DNA of 64,000 nucleotides from assembly GCA_016708825.1 (NCBI GenBank), contig JADJEZ010000014.1, positions 1-64,000 on the forward strand, in the 5' to 3' direction. Shown in pieces: positions 32,722-40,080 of the stretch (the stretch's first letter is position 1; each line of letters opens with the position of its first letter). Both the position numbers and the translations under genes were made by a program. The notes below the pieces were generated by a model. The model was not told the origin of the DNA, made no database searches, and worked only from the letters and a program-made list of their open reading frames with translations. The stretch comes from Betaproteobacteria bacterium (lineage in GTDB: Bacteria; Pseudomonadota; Gammaproteobacteria; Burkholderiales; Usitatibacteraceae).

Positions 32722-34509
32722 TCAGACGAACTTCTTGTACTTGGCGAGGTGCCGCACCGGTTTGGAGAGCGCGTCGCGCCGGAACGGGTCGCCGAGTTCC
32801 TTGGTGACCATCATTTCGATCACCGTGGTCTTGCCCTCCGCCTGCCGCTTCACCGAATCCTGCAAGGCGGCGCCCACGTCGCCCACCTTGTCCACCACCA
32901 CGCCGTCGCAGCCGAAGGACTTGGCGACAGCGACCCAGCTCGGGTTCACCAGCTCCACGCCCTGGTAGCGGCGCGAGTAGAAGTCCACGTGGTTCTTCTT
33001 CTCCGCGCCCCACTGGCCGTTGTTGAAGACGACGACCGTCACGCCGATCTTCTCGCGCGCACAGGTGAGCAATTCGTTCAGCGAGATGCCCCACGCGCCG
33101 TCGCCCACGTAGGCGATGGCCGGGCGATCGGGGCGCGCGACCTTGGCGCCGCAGGCGACCGGGAAGGCGTAGCCGCAGTTGCCGAAGCTCATGGCGGCGA
33201 GCATGGAGCGCGGCTCGTCGAAGCGCAGGTAGGAATTCGACACCGAGCAGATGTTGCCGATGTCGGTGGAGACCATCGCGCTCTTGGGCATGGCACGCTC
33301 CAGCGCCCGCAGCATCTGGCGCGGGTGCATGGAGGAGGAACCCTTGGAGATCTCGACGGAGTAGGGGTCGGTCTCGTGCGTCCACTTGTCGAGCTCGGCT
33401 TCCCACGCGGCCTTCTCGGCCTTGATCGCGGCGTCTCTCTCGGCCTTGTTGGCCTGGCAGGCGAGCGACTTGCCCGAGAGGCGCGCGACGAGTGCCGCGG
33501 CCGCGGCCTTCGCGTCTCCGTTGATGCCCACGCTGATCGGTTTCACGAGGCCCAGCATCTTCGCGTCCGCGTCGATCTGGATGATCTTCGCGTTCGCGGG
33601 CCAGTATTCCATCCCGTATTGCGGAAGCGTTCCGAAGGGTCCCAGGCGCGTGCCGAGTGCCAGCACCACGTCGGCCTTGGCGATCAGCTTCATCGCCGCC
33701 TTCGAGCCCTGGTAGCCGAGCGCGCCGGCCCACAGCGGGTGGGAAGCGGGGAAGGCGTCGTTGTGCAGGTAGCTCACCGCCACCGGCGCGTGCAGGAGTT
33801 CGGCGAGCTTCACGGCTTCCGCCATGCCTTCGCCCATGATGACGCCGCCGCCGGAGAGGATGACCGGGAACTTCGCCGCGGCCAGCAGCTTCGCCGCCTC
33901 GTCGAGCGCGCCTTCGTCGCCGGCGCCGCGGCCGATGCGGATGGGCGCGGGGATCTCGCACTCGATGTCGCCGTAGAAATAGTCGCGCGGGATGTTGAGC
34001 TGCGTGGGGCCCATGTCGAGCATCGCGCGGTCGAAGCAGCGCGCGGTGATCTCGGCCATGCGCTTCGGGTTCATCACGTGGCCCTGGTACTTGGTGATCT
34101 TGGAGAAGATCGGCAGTTGCTCCGTCTCCTGGAAGCCGCCCAGGCCCATGGTCATCGAGCCCGTCTCGGGCGTGATGAGCACCACCGGCGAGTGCGCCCA
34201 GTAGGCAGCCGCGGCGCCGGTCACGAAGTTGGTGATGCCGGGGCCGTTCTGGCCGATGCACACGCCGTGGCGGCCGGAGACGCGCGAGTAGCCGTCGGCC
34301 ATGTGCACCGCGCCCTGCTCGTGGGCCACGGGGATGAAGCGGATGCCGGCGGCGGGAAAGATGTCGAGGGCGTCCATGTAGGCCGAGCCCACGATGCCGA
34401 AGACGTCGGTCACGCCGTTCGAGACGAGCGTCTCCACGAAGGCCTCCGACGGCGTCATCTTCACTTTTCCCTTCACCACTTCGCGGTTGGCCTGCGTCAT
34501 GTAGTTCAC
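32722..34509 (-). CDS. xsc: Sulfoacetaldehyde acetyltransferase
   Basis: Xsc (EC 2.3.3.15) is a thiamine-diphosphate enzyme that converts sulfoacetaldehyde and phosphate into acetyl phosphate and sulfite, the key C-S cleavage of taurine, sulfoacetate, isethionate and DHPS pathways. The 595-residue protein starts at a GTG (34509) with AAGGA six bases upstream; an internal ATG at 34500 is second choice. Motifs: catalytic Glu in PVAHEQGAVHMADGYSRVSG, IGQNGPGITNF, NIPRDYFYGDIECEIP, and the ThDP/Mg motif from GDGAWGIS to VVFNN. It closely follows the Cupriavidus-type Xsc throughout. It is divergent from an IclR regulator and TauE/SafE exporter. A 100-base copy of its 3' end occurs at 24651. Confidence 0.93.
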   Translation of the reverse strand: MNYMTQANREVVKGKVKMTPSEAFVETLVSNGVTDVFGIVGSAYMDALDIFPAAGIRFIPVAHEQGAVHMADGYSRVSGRHGVCIGQNGPGITNFVTGAAAAYWAHSPVVLITPETGSMTMGLGGFQETEQLPIFSKITKYQGHVMNPKRMAEITARCFDRAMLDMGPTQLNIPRDYFYGDIECEIPAPIRIGRGAGDEGALDEAAKLLAAAKFPVILSGGGVIMGEGMAEAVKLAELLHAPVAVSYLHNDAFPASHPLWAGALGYQGSKAAMKLIAKADVVLALGTRLGPFGTLPQYGMEYWPANAKIIQIDADAKMLGLVKPISVGINGDAKAAAAALVARLSGKSLACQANKAERDAAIKAEKAAWEAELDKWTHETDPYSVEISKGSSSMHPRQMLRALERAMPKSAMVSTDIGNICSVSNSYLRFDEPRSMLAAMSFGNCGYAFPVACGAKVARPDRPAIAYVGDGAWGISLNELLTCAREKIGVTVVVFNNGQWGAEKKNHVDFYSRRYQGVELVNPSWVAVAKSFGCDGVVVDKVGDVGAALQDSVKRQAEGKTTVIEMMVTKELGDPFRRDALSKPVRHLAKYKKFV

Positions 34510-34591
34510 GGGTCGTCCTTTCGGTGCTGAAAATGGAATGGTCGGTCTCGAAGGATGGAACGATACCCCACGGTTGCGGCGATATCAAGGA

Positions 34592-34636
34592 GTTATTCCG
34601 GTGAATGGAACATATTGGTTGCGTAACCGGAATAAC
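34592..34636. promoter_or_regulatory. Inverted repeat between xsc and iclR
   Basis: GTTATTCCGGT (34592-34602) and ACCGGAATAAC (34626-34636) are perfect 11-base inverted repeats, with an internal TTCCGGTGAATGGAA partial palindrome. They lie in the divergent promoter region and are probable binding sites of the adjacent IclR-family regulator controlling xsc. Confidence 0.65.
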
Positions 34637-34653
34637 CGGCCTATTCTCCGGGC

Positions 34654-35451
34654 ATGACCGACCTGGCCGAAATCCCCACCGAGCGCGCCGGCCGCGAGGC
34701 CGCCCAGGAAAACTCCTCCACGCTCAAGGGCTTGGCGGTGCTGGAAGCGCTGGTACGCGCATCGCGCCCGCCGACCCTCACGGAACTCATGCAGGTGACC
34801 GGGCTGCCCAAGCCCACCCTCTATCGCACGCTTGCCCTGTTCGAGGATGCGGGCTACGTCCAGAGAGAACCGGCCGGGCGCGCCTATGCCGTGGGCCCGC
34901 GGCTGGCGGGGCTCGGGCTCGCGATCCTTTCCAATGACGCGGTGGCGACACAAAGGCGCGCGATCCTGCGCCAGCTCGTGGCCGACGTGGGCGAGACCTG
35001 CAACCTCTCGATGTTGCGAAAGGGCGAGGTCGTCTATCTCGACCGCGTCGAAGCCGACTGGCCGCTTCGCCTGCACCTTCCCGTGGGCAGCACCGTGCCG
35101 CCGCATTGCAGCGCGAGCGGCAAGCTCCTGCTCGCTTCGCTCCCGCAGGCAGAACGAGATGCGCTCGTGGCGGAGCTCCCGTTGCCGCGCTTCACCGAGC
35201 ACACCATCACCGACCGCGCGCTGCTCGCGAAAGAGATCGACCGCATCATCGTGGCCGGCTATGCGGTCGACGACGAGGAGTACGTGATGGGGGTGGCCTG
35301 CGTGGCGGTGCCGGTTCGCCTGGCGAACGGCGAGACGATCGCCGCGGTGGCGGTGCACGCGGCCACCGCGCGCCTTCCGCTGCAGCGCGCGATCGAACTC
35401 GCCCCGCGCCTGCACGAAGCCGCGGGACGGCTCGCCGCCACTTTCGGATGA
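34654..35451 (+). CDS. IclR family regulator of xsc
   Basis: A 265-residue IclR-type regulator. A winged helix (about residues 24-85: LKGLAVLEALVRASRPPTLT, then TGLPKPTLYRTLALFEDAGY) is followed by the IclR effector domain (about 95-262), with ETCNLSMLRKGEVVYLDRVE, CSASGKLLLASL and DDEEYVMGVACVAVPV. It is divergent from xsc, with a strong inverted repeat between them, so it probably controls xsc in response to a sulfonate. IclR members are among the known regulators of sulfonate genes (SauR). A 24-bp tandem repeat separates it from tauE. Confidence 0.9.
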   Translation: MTDLAEIPTERAGREAAQENSSTLKGLAVLEALVRASRPPTLTELMQVTGLPKPTLYRTLALFEDAGYVQREPAGRAYAVGPRLAGLGLAILSNDAVATQRRAILRQLVADVGETCNLSMLRKGEVVYLDRVEADWPLRLHLPVGSTVPPHCSASGKLLLASLPQAERDALVAELPLPRFTEHTITDRALLAKEIDRIIVAGYAVDDEEYVMGVACVAVPVRLANGETIAAVAVHAATARLPLQRAIELAPRLHEAAGRLAATFG

Positions 35452-35454
35452 ACC

Positions 35455-35600
35455 CCGGCTCCGGCGCGCACGAAGTCCCGGGGTTCGGCGCGCACGTAGC
35501 TCCAAGGTCCGGAACGCGTGCAGCGCCAGGGTCCGGAAAGTGCGCAACTTCAGGGTCCGGAACACACGCGCCCTCAGGTTCCGGAAAGCGCGCAGCTCAC
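35455..35600. repeat. 24-bp tandem repeat (minisatellite)
   Basis: Starting just after the iclR stop, a unit of about 24 bases built on GGTCCGGAA...CGCGCAG is repeated. Four units are clear with starts at 35506, 35530, 35554 and 35578, and two more degenerate units precede them. In one plus frame this reads as an eight-residue repeat (GSGAHEVP, RSGTRAAP, GSGKCATS and so on), but that frame has no start of its own, so it is treated as a non-coding minisatellite. Confidence 0.75.
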
Positions 35601-35613
35601 GTCGCGGTGAATC

Positions 35614-36345
35614 GTGGATTCCTTCGCGCCTGAGACGCTCGCGATCGCGGCGGCCATCGCCGCTGCGGCCGGCCTGATCCGCGGCGTTACCGGTTTCGGC
35701 GGCGCGATGGTGATGTCGCCTCCGCTCGCGCTCCTTCTGGGGCCACTGGCCGCCATACCGATCGTGCTCCTGCTCGAGGCCCTCGCCGGCACGCCCATGC
35801 TGGTGCAGACGCGCGCGCTGGTGAAGTGGCGCGTGATCGGCCCGATCATCATTGCGGCCTGCGTGACCATCCCGCTCGGCGCGCTCGTGCTCGTGAACTC
35901 CGACCCCCTGGTGATGCGCCGTGCGATCGCCGTGACGGTCATCGTCTTCGCGCTCCTGCTCCTGGCGGGCTGGCGCTACAGCGGGTCCCACGGCTTGCCC
36001 GTCGCCCTCGGGCTGGGCGCGGTGTCGGGGACGCTCGTGGGGGCGACGAGCCTGGGCGGCCCGCCGGTGATCATCTACCTCCTCGCCGGGCCGGACCGCA
36101 TCGAGACCACGCGCGCGAATCTCACCTTCTTCCTGAGCGCGGTCTCGGCCGCGGGGCTCGCCGGCCTCTGGTTGAACGACGCGCTCACCTGGCGCGCGCT
36201 CGGCGCCGCGGCGTTGCTTGCGCCCGGCTACTTCGGCGGCATCGCGCTCGGCATGTATCTCTTTCCGCGTTTCGACGACCGGCGATACCGCCAGTTGGCG
36301 CTCGCGCTGATGGCGGTGGTGTCGCTCGGAATCCTGCTCGCCTGA
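35614..36345 (+). CDS. TauE/SafE family sulfite/sulfonate exporter
   Basis: A 243-residue inner membrane protein with about eight hydrophobic segments in two halves. The repeat motif GVTGFGGAMVMSPPLALLLG near the start and GATSLGGPPVIIYLLAG in the second half are the paired signatures of the TauE/SafE family. TauE-type proteins are encoded with xsc and export the sulfite released by it, which is toxic. Position two genes from xsc supports that role here. It starts at a GTG at 35614, 14 bases after the tandem repeat, with a weak ribosome site, so it probably depends on the iclR transcript. Confidence 0.88.
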   Translation: MDSFAPETLAIAAAIAAAAGLIRGVTGFGGAMVMSPPLALLLGPLAAIPIVLLLEALAGTPMLVQTRALVKWRVIGPIIIAACVTIPLGALVLVNSDPLVMRRAIAVTVIVFALLLLAGWRYSGSHGLPVALGLGAVSGTLVGATSLGGPPVIIYLLAGPDRIETTRANLTFFLSAVSAAGLAGLWLNDALTWRALGAAALLAPGYFGGIALGMYLFPRFDDRRYRQLALALMAVVSLGILLA

Positions 36346-36346
36346 A

Positions 36347-37115
36347 TCAGGCCGTGGTCGCGCCGAGGGTCTTCGCGACCCGCGCGGCGGCCGCCTGCAG
36401 CTTCGGCACGTGCGCCATGAGGTCCTCGAGCGTGGCGCGGCCCTCGGGCGCCTGCAGCGCAACCGCCGCGCAGGCGCGGCGCCGGTCGAGCATCACCGGG
36501 ACCGCGATGCCGAACATGCCGCGCAGGTGCTCGGCGCGGTTGATGCCGATCCTGCGCGCGCGTCTCGTCGAGTTCGCGCTCCAGCGCGCGGCGCTCGACG
36601 ATGGTGCTCTCTGTGAAGCCGCGCAGCGATATCTCGCCCACGAGCCGGTCGCGCTGGGCGCGCGGCAGCAGGCTCAGCAGGAGCTTGCCGCTCGCGGTCG
36701 CGTGCAGCGGCACGTGGGAGCCGGGGGCCAGCAGCATGCGCAGCGGCCAGGTGGTTTCCACGCGGTCGAGGTAGACGATGTCGGTGCCGGCAAGGGCCGC
36801 GATGTTGCAGGTCTCGCCGATCTCGTCCACGAGCGCGGCGAGGATGGCGTGGCGCTCGGCGCGCGCCGGGCCGTTCATGAGCGCACCCAGCGCGAAGCGC
36901 TCCACGCGCCCGGCGAGCTGCACGCGCCGGCTGCCGGGCTCGCGCACGAGCAGGCCCGCGAGCTGCAGTTGCCCGACGAGACGGTGCACGGTCTGTTTCG
37001 GCAGCTCCACCGCCTCGACGATGTCGGCGAGCGCGCAGCCGTCGCGGTGCAGCGCCACGACCTCGAGCACGCGGAAGGCGCGCACCGCGGCGGCGTTCGA
37101 CTGGTTGCTCTCCAT
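36347..37115 (-). pseudogene. IclR family regulator (SauR-like), frameshifted
   Basis: The gene starts at the ATG at 37115 (MESNQSNAAAVRAFRVLEVV). The winged helix (IVEAVELPKQTVHRLVGQLQ) and most of the effector domain (IGETCNIAALAGTDIVYLDR, HATASGKLLLSLL) are intact. Within a CGCGCGCGC run at about 36553-36562 the frame is lost after ALERELDET; a second frame then gives RRIGINRAEHLRGMFGIAVP and ends LQAAAARVAKTLGATTA at 36347. One inserted or two missing bases explain it; dinucleotide runs are common error sites. The gene is divergent from the TTT-SauS-SauT operon and in the place of SauR, the IclR-type regulator of sulfoacetate genes. It ends two bases from tauE, convergently. Confidence 0.75.
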
Positions 37116-37159
37116 GGCGTCGGTCCCCTGGCGCGGAAATCGAGGAAAACGGGACTTTT

Positions 37160-37177
37160 GTGCACCGCAATCTGCAC
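37160..37177. promoter_or_regulatory. Inverted repeat upstream of the TTT operon
   Basis: GTGCA (37160-37164) and TGCAC (37173-37177) flank an eight-base spacer between the divergent IclR gene and the Bug gene. The size and position fit an IclR-family operator. An AGGAGGAG ribosome site precedes the Bug ATG. Confidence 0.5.
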
Positions 37178-37252
37178 CATAGTCTACGCCGCAGCCGCAT
37201 CGCACGGGCACCAAGACCCGCCCACCCTGACCGATAACCAGGAGGAGACCCC

Positions 37253-38215
37253 ATGAAAGACTTCAAGACGAACGCGCTTCGCCGGTCGCTGCTCATCGCC
37301 GGCGCTGGCCTGGCACTCGCACCCCGGCTGGCCTTTTCGCAGGCCAAGTATCCGTCGCGCCCGGTGGATTTCGTGGTGCCCTGGGGCGCGGGAGGCGGCG
37401 CCGACCAGCTCGCCCGCCGGCTCGGCACGCTCCTCGAGAAGGATCTCGGCACGTCCTTCCCGATCCTCAACATCCCCGGCGCCACGGGCAACACCGGGAT
37501 GGCGAAGCTCCTCTCCTCGGAGCCCGACGGGCATTCGATCTGCGTATTCATCGCCGACACGCTCGGCACGCTCGCCGGCGGCAAGGGCCGCTACAAGCTC
37601 GCGGATCTCGCGCCCCTGGGCGTGATGATCCGCCAGCCGAGCGGCCTCTTCGTGAAGGCGGACGCGAAGTGGAAGAACTTCGGCGAGCTTCTCGCCGACG
37701 CGAAGAAGGGCGAGCTGAAGGTGGGCATCACCGGCTTCGGCGGCCCGGACGAGATGCACGTGGTGAAGTTCAACGAGCTGGGTGCGAAATTCCGCCCTGT
37801 GCCCTTCGCCAAGCCGGGCGAGCGCTACGCCTCCGTCCTGGGCGGGCATGCCGACATCGTGATCGAGCAGGCGGGCGACGTGCGCTCCTTCCTCGATTCG
37901 AAGCAGATGCGCCCCATCGTCTTCTTCGCCGACCAGCCCCAGGTGGGCTACGAAAGCATCGAGCTTGCGAAGAACTTCGGCGTGTCGCTCGCCATCAGCC
38001 AGTTCCGCGCGATCGTGATGCGCGCGGGCACGGATGCGAAGCAGCTCGCGGCGATGGCTGCCGCGATGGACAAGGCCGCTTCGAGCGCAGAGTTCAAGAA
38101 GTACCTCGCCGACGAACTCGCCTTTGCCGACAGCTACATCCCGGCGGCGAAGGCGGGCGCCTTCATGGCCGAGCAGCTCGCCCTCATCGAAGCGAACATG
38201 CCGAAGAAGTCCTGA
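37253..38215 (+). CDS. TTT solute-binding protein (Bug/TctC family)
   Basis: A 320-residue periplasmic receptor of the tripartite tricarboxylate transporter type. The signal peptide covers about residues 1-28, with a twin-arginine-like RRSLLIAGAG core. The mature part begins YPSRPVDFVVPWGAGGGADQ, the Bug ligand loop 1, and has the loop-2 glycine in GITGFGGPDEMHVV. Bug proteins bind small carboxylates by two water-bridged carboxylate contacts. Here the operon with SauS and SauT makes sulfoacetate the obvious candidate ligand, a role taken by the MFS carrier SauU in Cupriavidus. First gene of the plus-strand operon. Confidence 0.92.
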   Translation: MKDFKTNALRRSLLIAGAGLALAPRLAFSQAKYPSRPVDFVVPWGAGGGADQLARRLGTLLEKDLGTSFPILNIPGATGNTGMAKLLSSEPDGHSICVFIADTLGTLAGGKGRYKLADLAPLGVMIRQPSGLFVKADAKWKNFGELLADAKKGELKVGITGFGGPDEMHVVKFNELGAKFRPVPFAKPGERYASVLGGHADIVIEQAGDVRSFLDSKQMRPIVFFADQPQVGYESIELAKNFGVSLAISQFRAIVMRAGTDAKQLAAMAAAMDKAASSAEFKKYLADELAFADSYIPAAKAGAFMAEQLALIEANMPKKS

Positions 38216-38285
38216 CGCGACGCGGCGGGCGTGTGCGGGCCCTTCGGGGCCTGCGCACGCTTCGCGCCGATCGAGGAAACCGGAA

Positions 38286-38816
38286 ATGCCCAAGACCCTC
38301 CGGCTCGTGCTGCCGCACGGCCTGATGCTCGTCGCCTCCGTCCTGCTCTACTGGGCCGCGACGCGCATCGACGCGGACACCGGAGGCGGTCACCGGATCG
38401 GCCCCGACGCCTGGCCCAGGGCGATCATCGTCTTCATGGGCCTGCTGTGCGCCTGGGAAATCACCAAGCGCCTCGTGCTCGGGTCCCGAGGCGCGGCGGG
38501 CGGTGAAGCGGCGGCCGGCGCCCAGGCCGAGCCGATCACGCACCGCGGCAGGCTCGCCGCGGGCATCGCGATCGTCTTCGCCTACGTGCTCACCGTTCCG
38601 TGGATCGGGTTCTTCGTCGCGACGCTGCTCTTCCTCGCGGCCTTCACCTGGTTCGGCGGGCTGCGCCGTCCCGTACTGGTGGCGATTACCAGCGTCGCCG
38701 GCAGTCTCGTGCTGGTGGTGATGTTCATGCGCGTGGCCTACATCTCGCTGCCGCTGGGCGAAGGCCCCTTCAAGGCGCTCTCGATCGCGCTCCTCGCCGC
38801 CATCGGCGTGACCTGA
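38286..38816 (+). CDS. TTT small permease (TctB family)
   Basis: A 176-residue inner membrane protein with four hydrophobic segments (about residues 8-25, 45-62, 88-112, 120-150) and the TctB signature around IGPDAWPRAIIVFMGLL. TctB is the small membrane subunit of TTT transporters and supports TctA. The ATG at 38286 follows a GAGGAAAC ribosome site. It lies between the Bug gene and tctA and is intact. Confidence 0.88.
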   Translation: MPKTLRLVLPHGLMLVASVLLYWAATRIDADTGGGHRIGPDAWPRAIIVFMGLLCAWEITKRLVLGSRGAAGGEAAAGAQAEPITHRGRLAAGIAIVFAYVLTVPWIGFFVATLLFLAAFTWFGGLRRPVLVAITSVAGSLVLVVMFMRVAYISLPLGEGPFKALSIALLAAIGVT

Positions 38817-38828
38817 GGCAAGGCTCCC

Positions 38829-40080
38829 TTGGAAATCCTCAACCACCTCGCGCTCGGCTTCGGCATCGTCTTCACGCCGGTCAACTTCGCCGTCCTCGTG
38901 GTGGGGCTCGTGCTCGGCATGCTGGTCGCGGTGCTGCCCGGCCTCACGCTCGTGATGGGCGTGGTGCTGGCGTTGCCCTTCACCTACAAGATGGGCGTGG
39001 GCCCGGCGCTGATCCTCCTCACGGCGATGTACGTCTCCGGCACCTATGGCGGCGCCATCACCTCGATCCTCTTTCGCATTCCCGGCGAGCCCATGGATGG
39101 TGGATTCGATCTACGGCGCCGAGCGATTCGCCTTCGGCCAGCCCTTCCTGCTGGACGGCATCGAGTTCCTGCTGGTGATGGTGGGCGCCTACGGCATCGG
39201 GGAAGTGCTCACGCGCATGAGCACGGGGTTCGCGAGCGAGGGCGGCGAGGCGGCCGCGGCCCCGGGGCGATTCCGCACGGCGTTCCCGCGCCTGTCGCAG
39301 GTGCTCGGGATGAAGGCGACGTTCGCGCGCGGCACCGCCACCGGCATCATCGTCGGTATCGTGCCCGGCGCCGGGGCGACGGTGTCGGCGTTCGTCGCCT
39401 ACGGCCTCGAGAGTCAGTACGGGAAGAACCGCGCCAACCTCGGCAAGGGCGCGCCCGAGGGCATCGTCGCCGCGAAGTCGGCCGCGACCGCTTCCGTGGG
39501 GGGCGCGCTCGTGCCGCTTCTCGCCATGGGCATTCCGGGGAGCGGCGCCACCGCGATCATCCTCGCGGCGTTTCTCCTGCACGGCATCCAGCCCGGGCCG
39601 CAGGTCTTCGTCTCCAGCCCCGACCTCGTCTACACCGTCTTCGCGACCGTCTTCCTCGGCGTGGTGGGCATGTGCATCCTCGGCTTCTTCGCGATCCGGC
39701 CGCTGTGCAAGGTGCTCGACGCGCCCGAGGCCATGGTCTCGGCGTTCGTGGTCGTCTTCTGCTTCGTGGGCGCCTTTGCCGCGCGCAACAACCTCTCCGA
39801 CCTGTACGTGATCGCCGCCTTCGGCGTGCTGGGGTTCCTTTTCGAGCGCCACGGATTCCCCATCGCACCGCTCGTCCTCGGTACCATCCTGGGGCCGCTG
39901 GCGGAAACCAATTTCATGACGACCATGGTGAGCTTCGACAACGACTGGACGGTTTTCTTCACCCGGCCCATCAGCGGCGCGATTCTCGCGCTGGCCGCGG
40001 CGGGCCTCGCCTGGCCGCTGGCCAAGGCCGCGCTCGAACGCGTTCGCGCCGCAAGGAGCTCCCGTGCCGGGCCCGGCTGA
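38829..40080 (+). pseudogene. TTT large permease (TctA) with internal deletion
   Basis: The large membrane subunit of the TTT system, broken. From a TTG at 38829 the N-terminus is normal (EILNHLALGFGIVFTPVNFA, VLPGLTLVMGVVLALPF, YGGAITSILFRIPGEPM) up to about 39096. The sequence then jumps in another frame to VDSIYGAERFAFGQPFLLDG and continues normally to the stop at 40080. Compared with the second TctA in this window (48346-49854), about 95 residues that hold the DGYxMARxG motif and two to three membrane helices are missing, plus a one-base frame change. A TGGAT-GG-TGGAT microhomology lies at the junction. The transporter is therefore probably non-functional unless this is an assembly collapse. 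The stop overlaps sauS by 17 bases. Confidence 0.8.

Noticed and set aside
24651..32825. The duplicated xsc end as attL/attR of an integrative element.
   Set aside because: The copies differ by 8 in 100 bases, no integrase is present, and integrative elements leave identical short repeats. It is kept only as a rearrangement scar.
35452..35613. A small protein made of octapeptide repeats (GSGAHEVP-like).
   Set aside because: The repeat frame has no start of its own and other frames read equally well; treated as a minisatellite.
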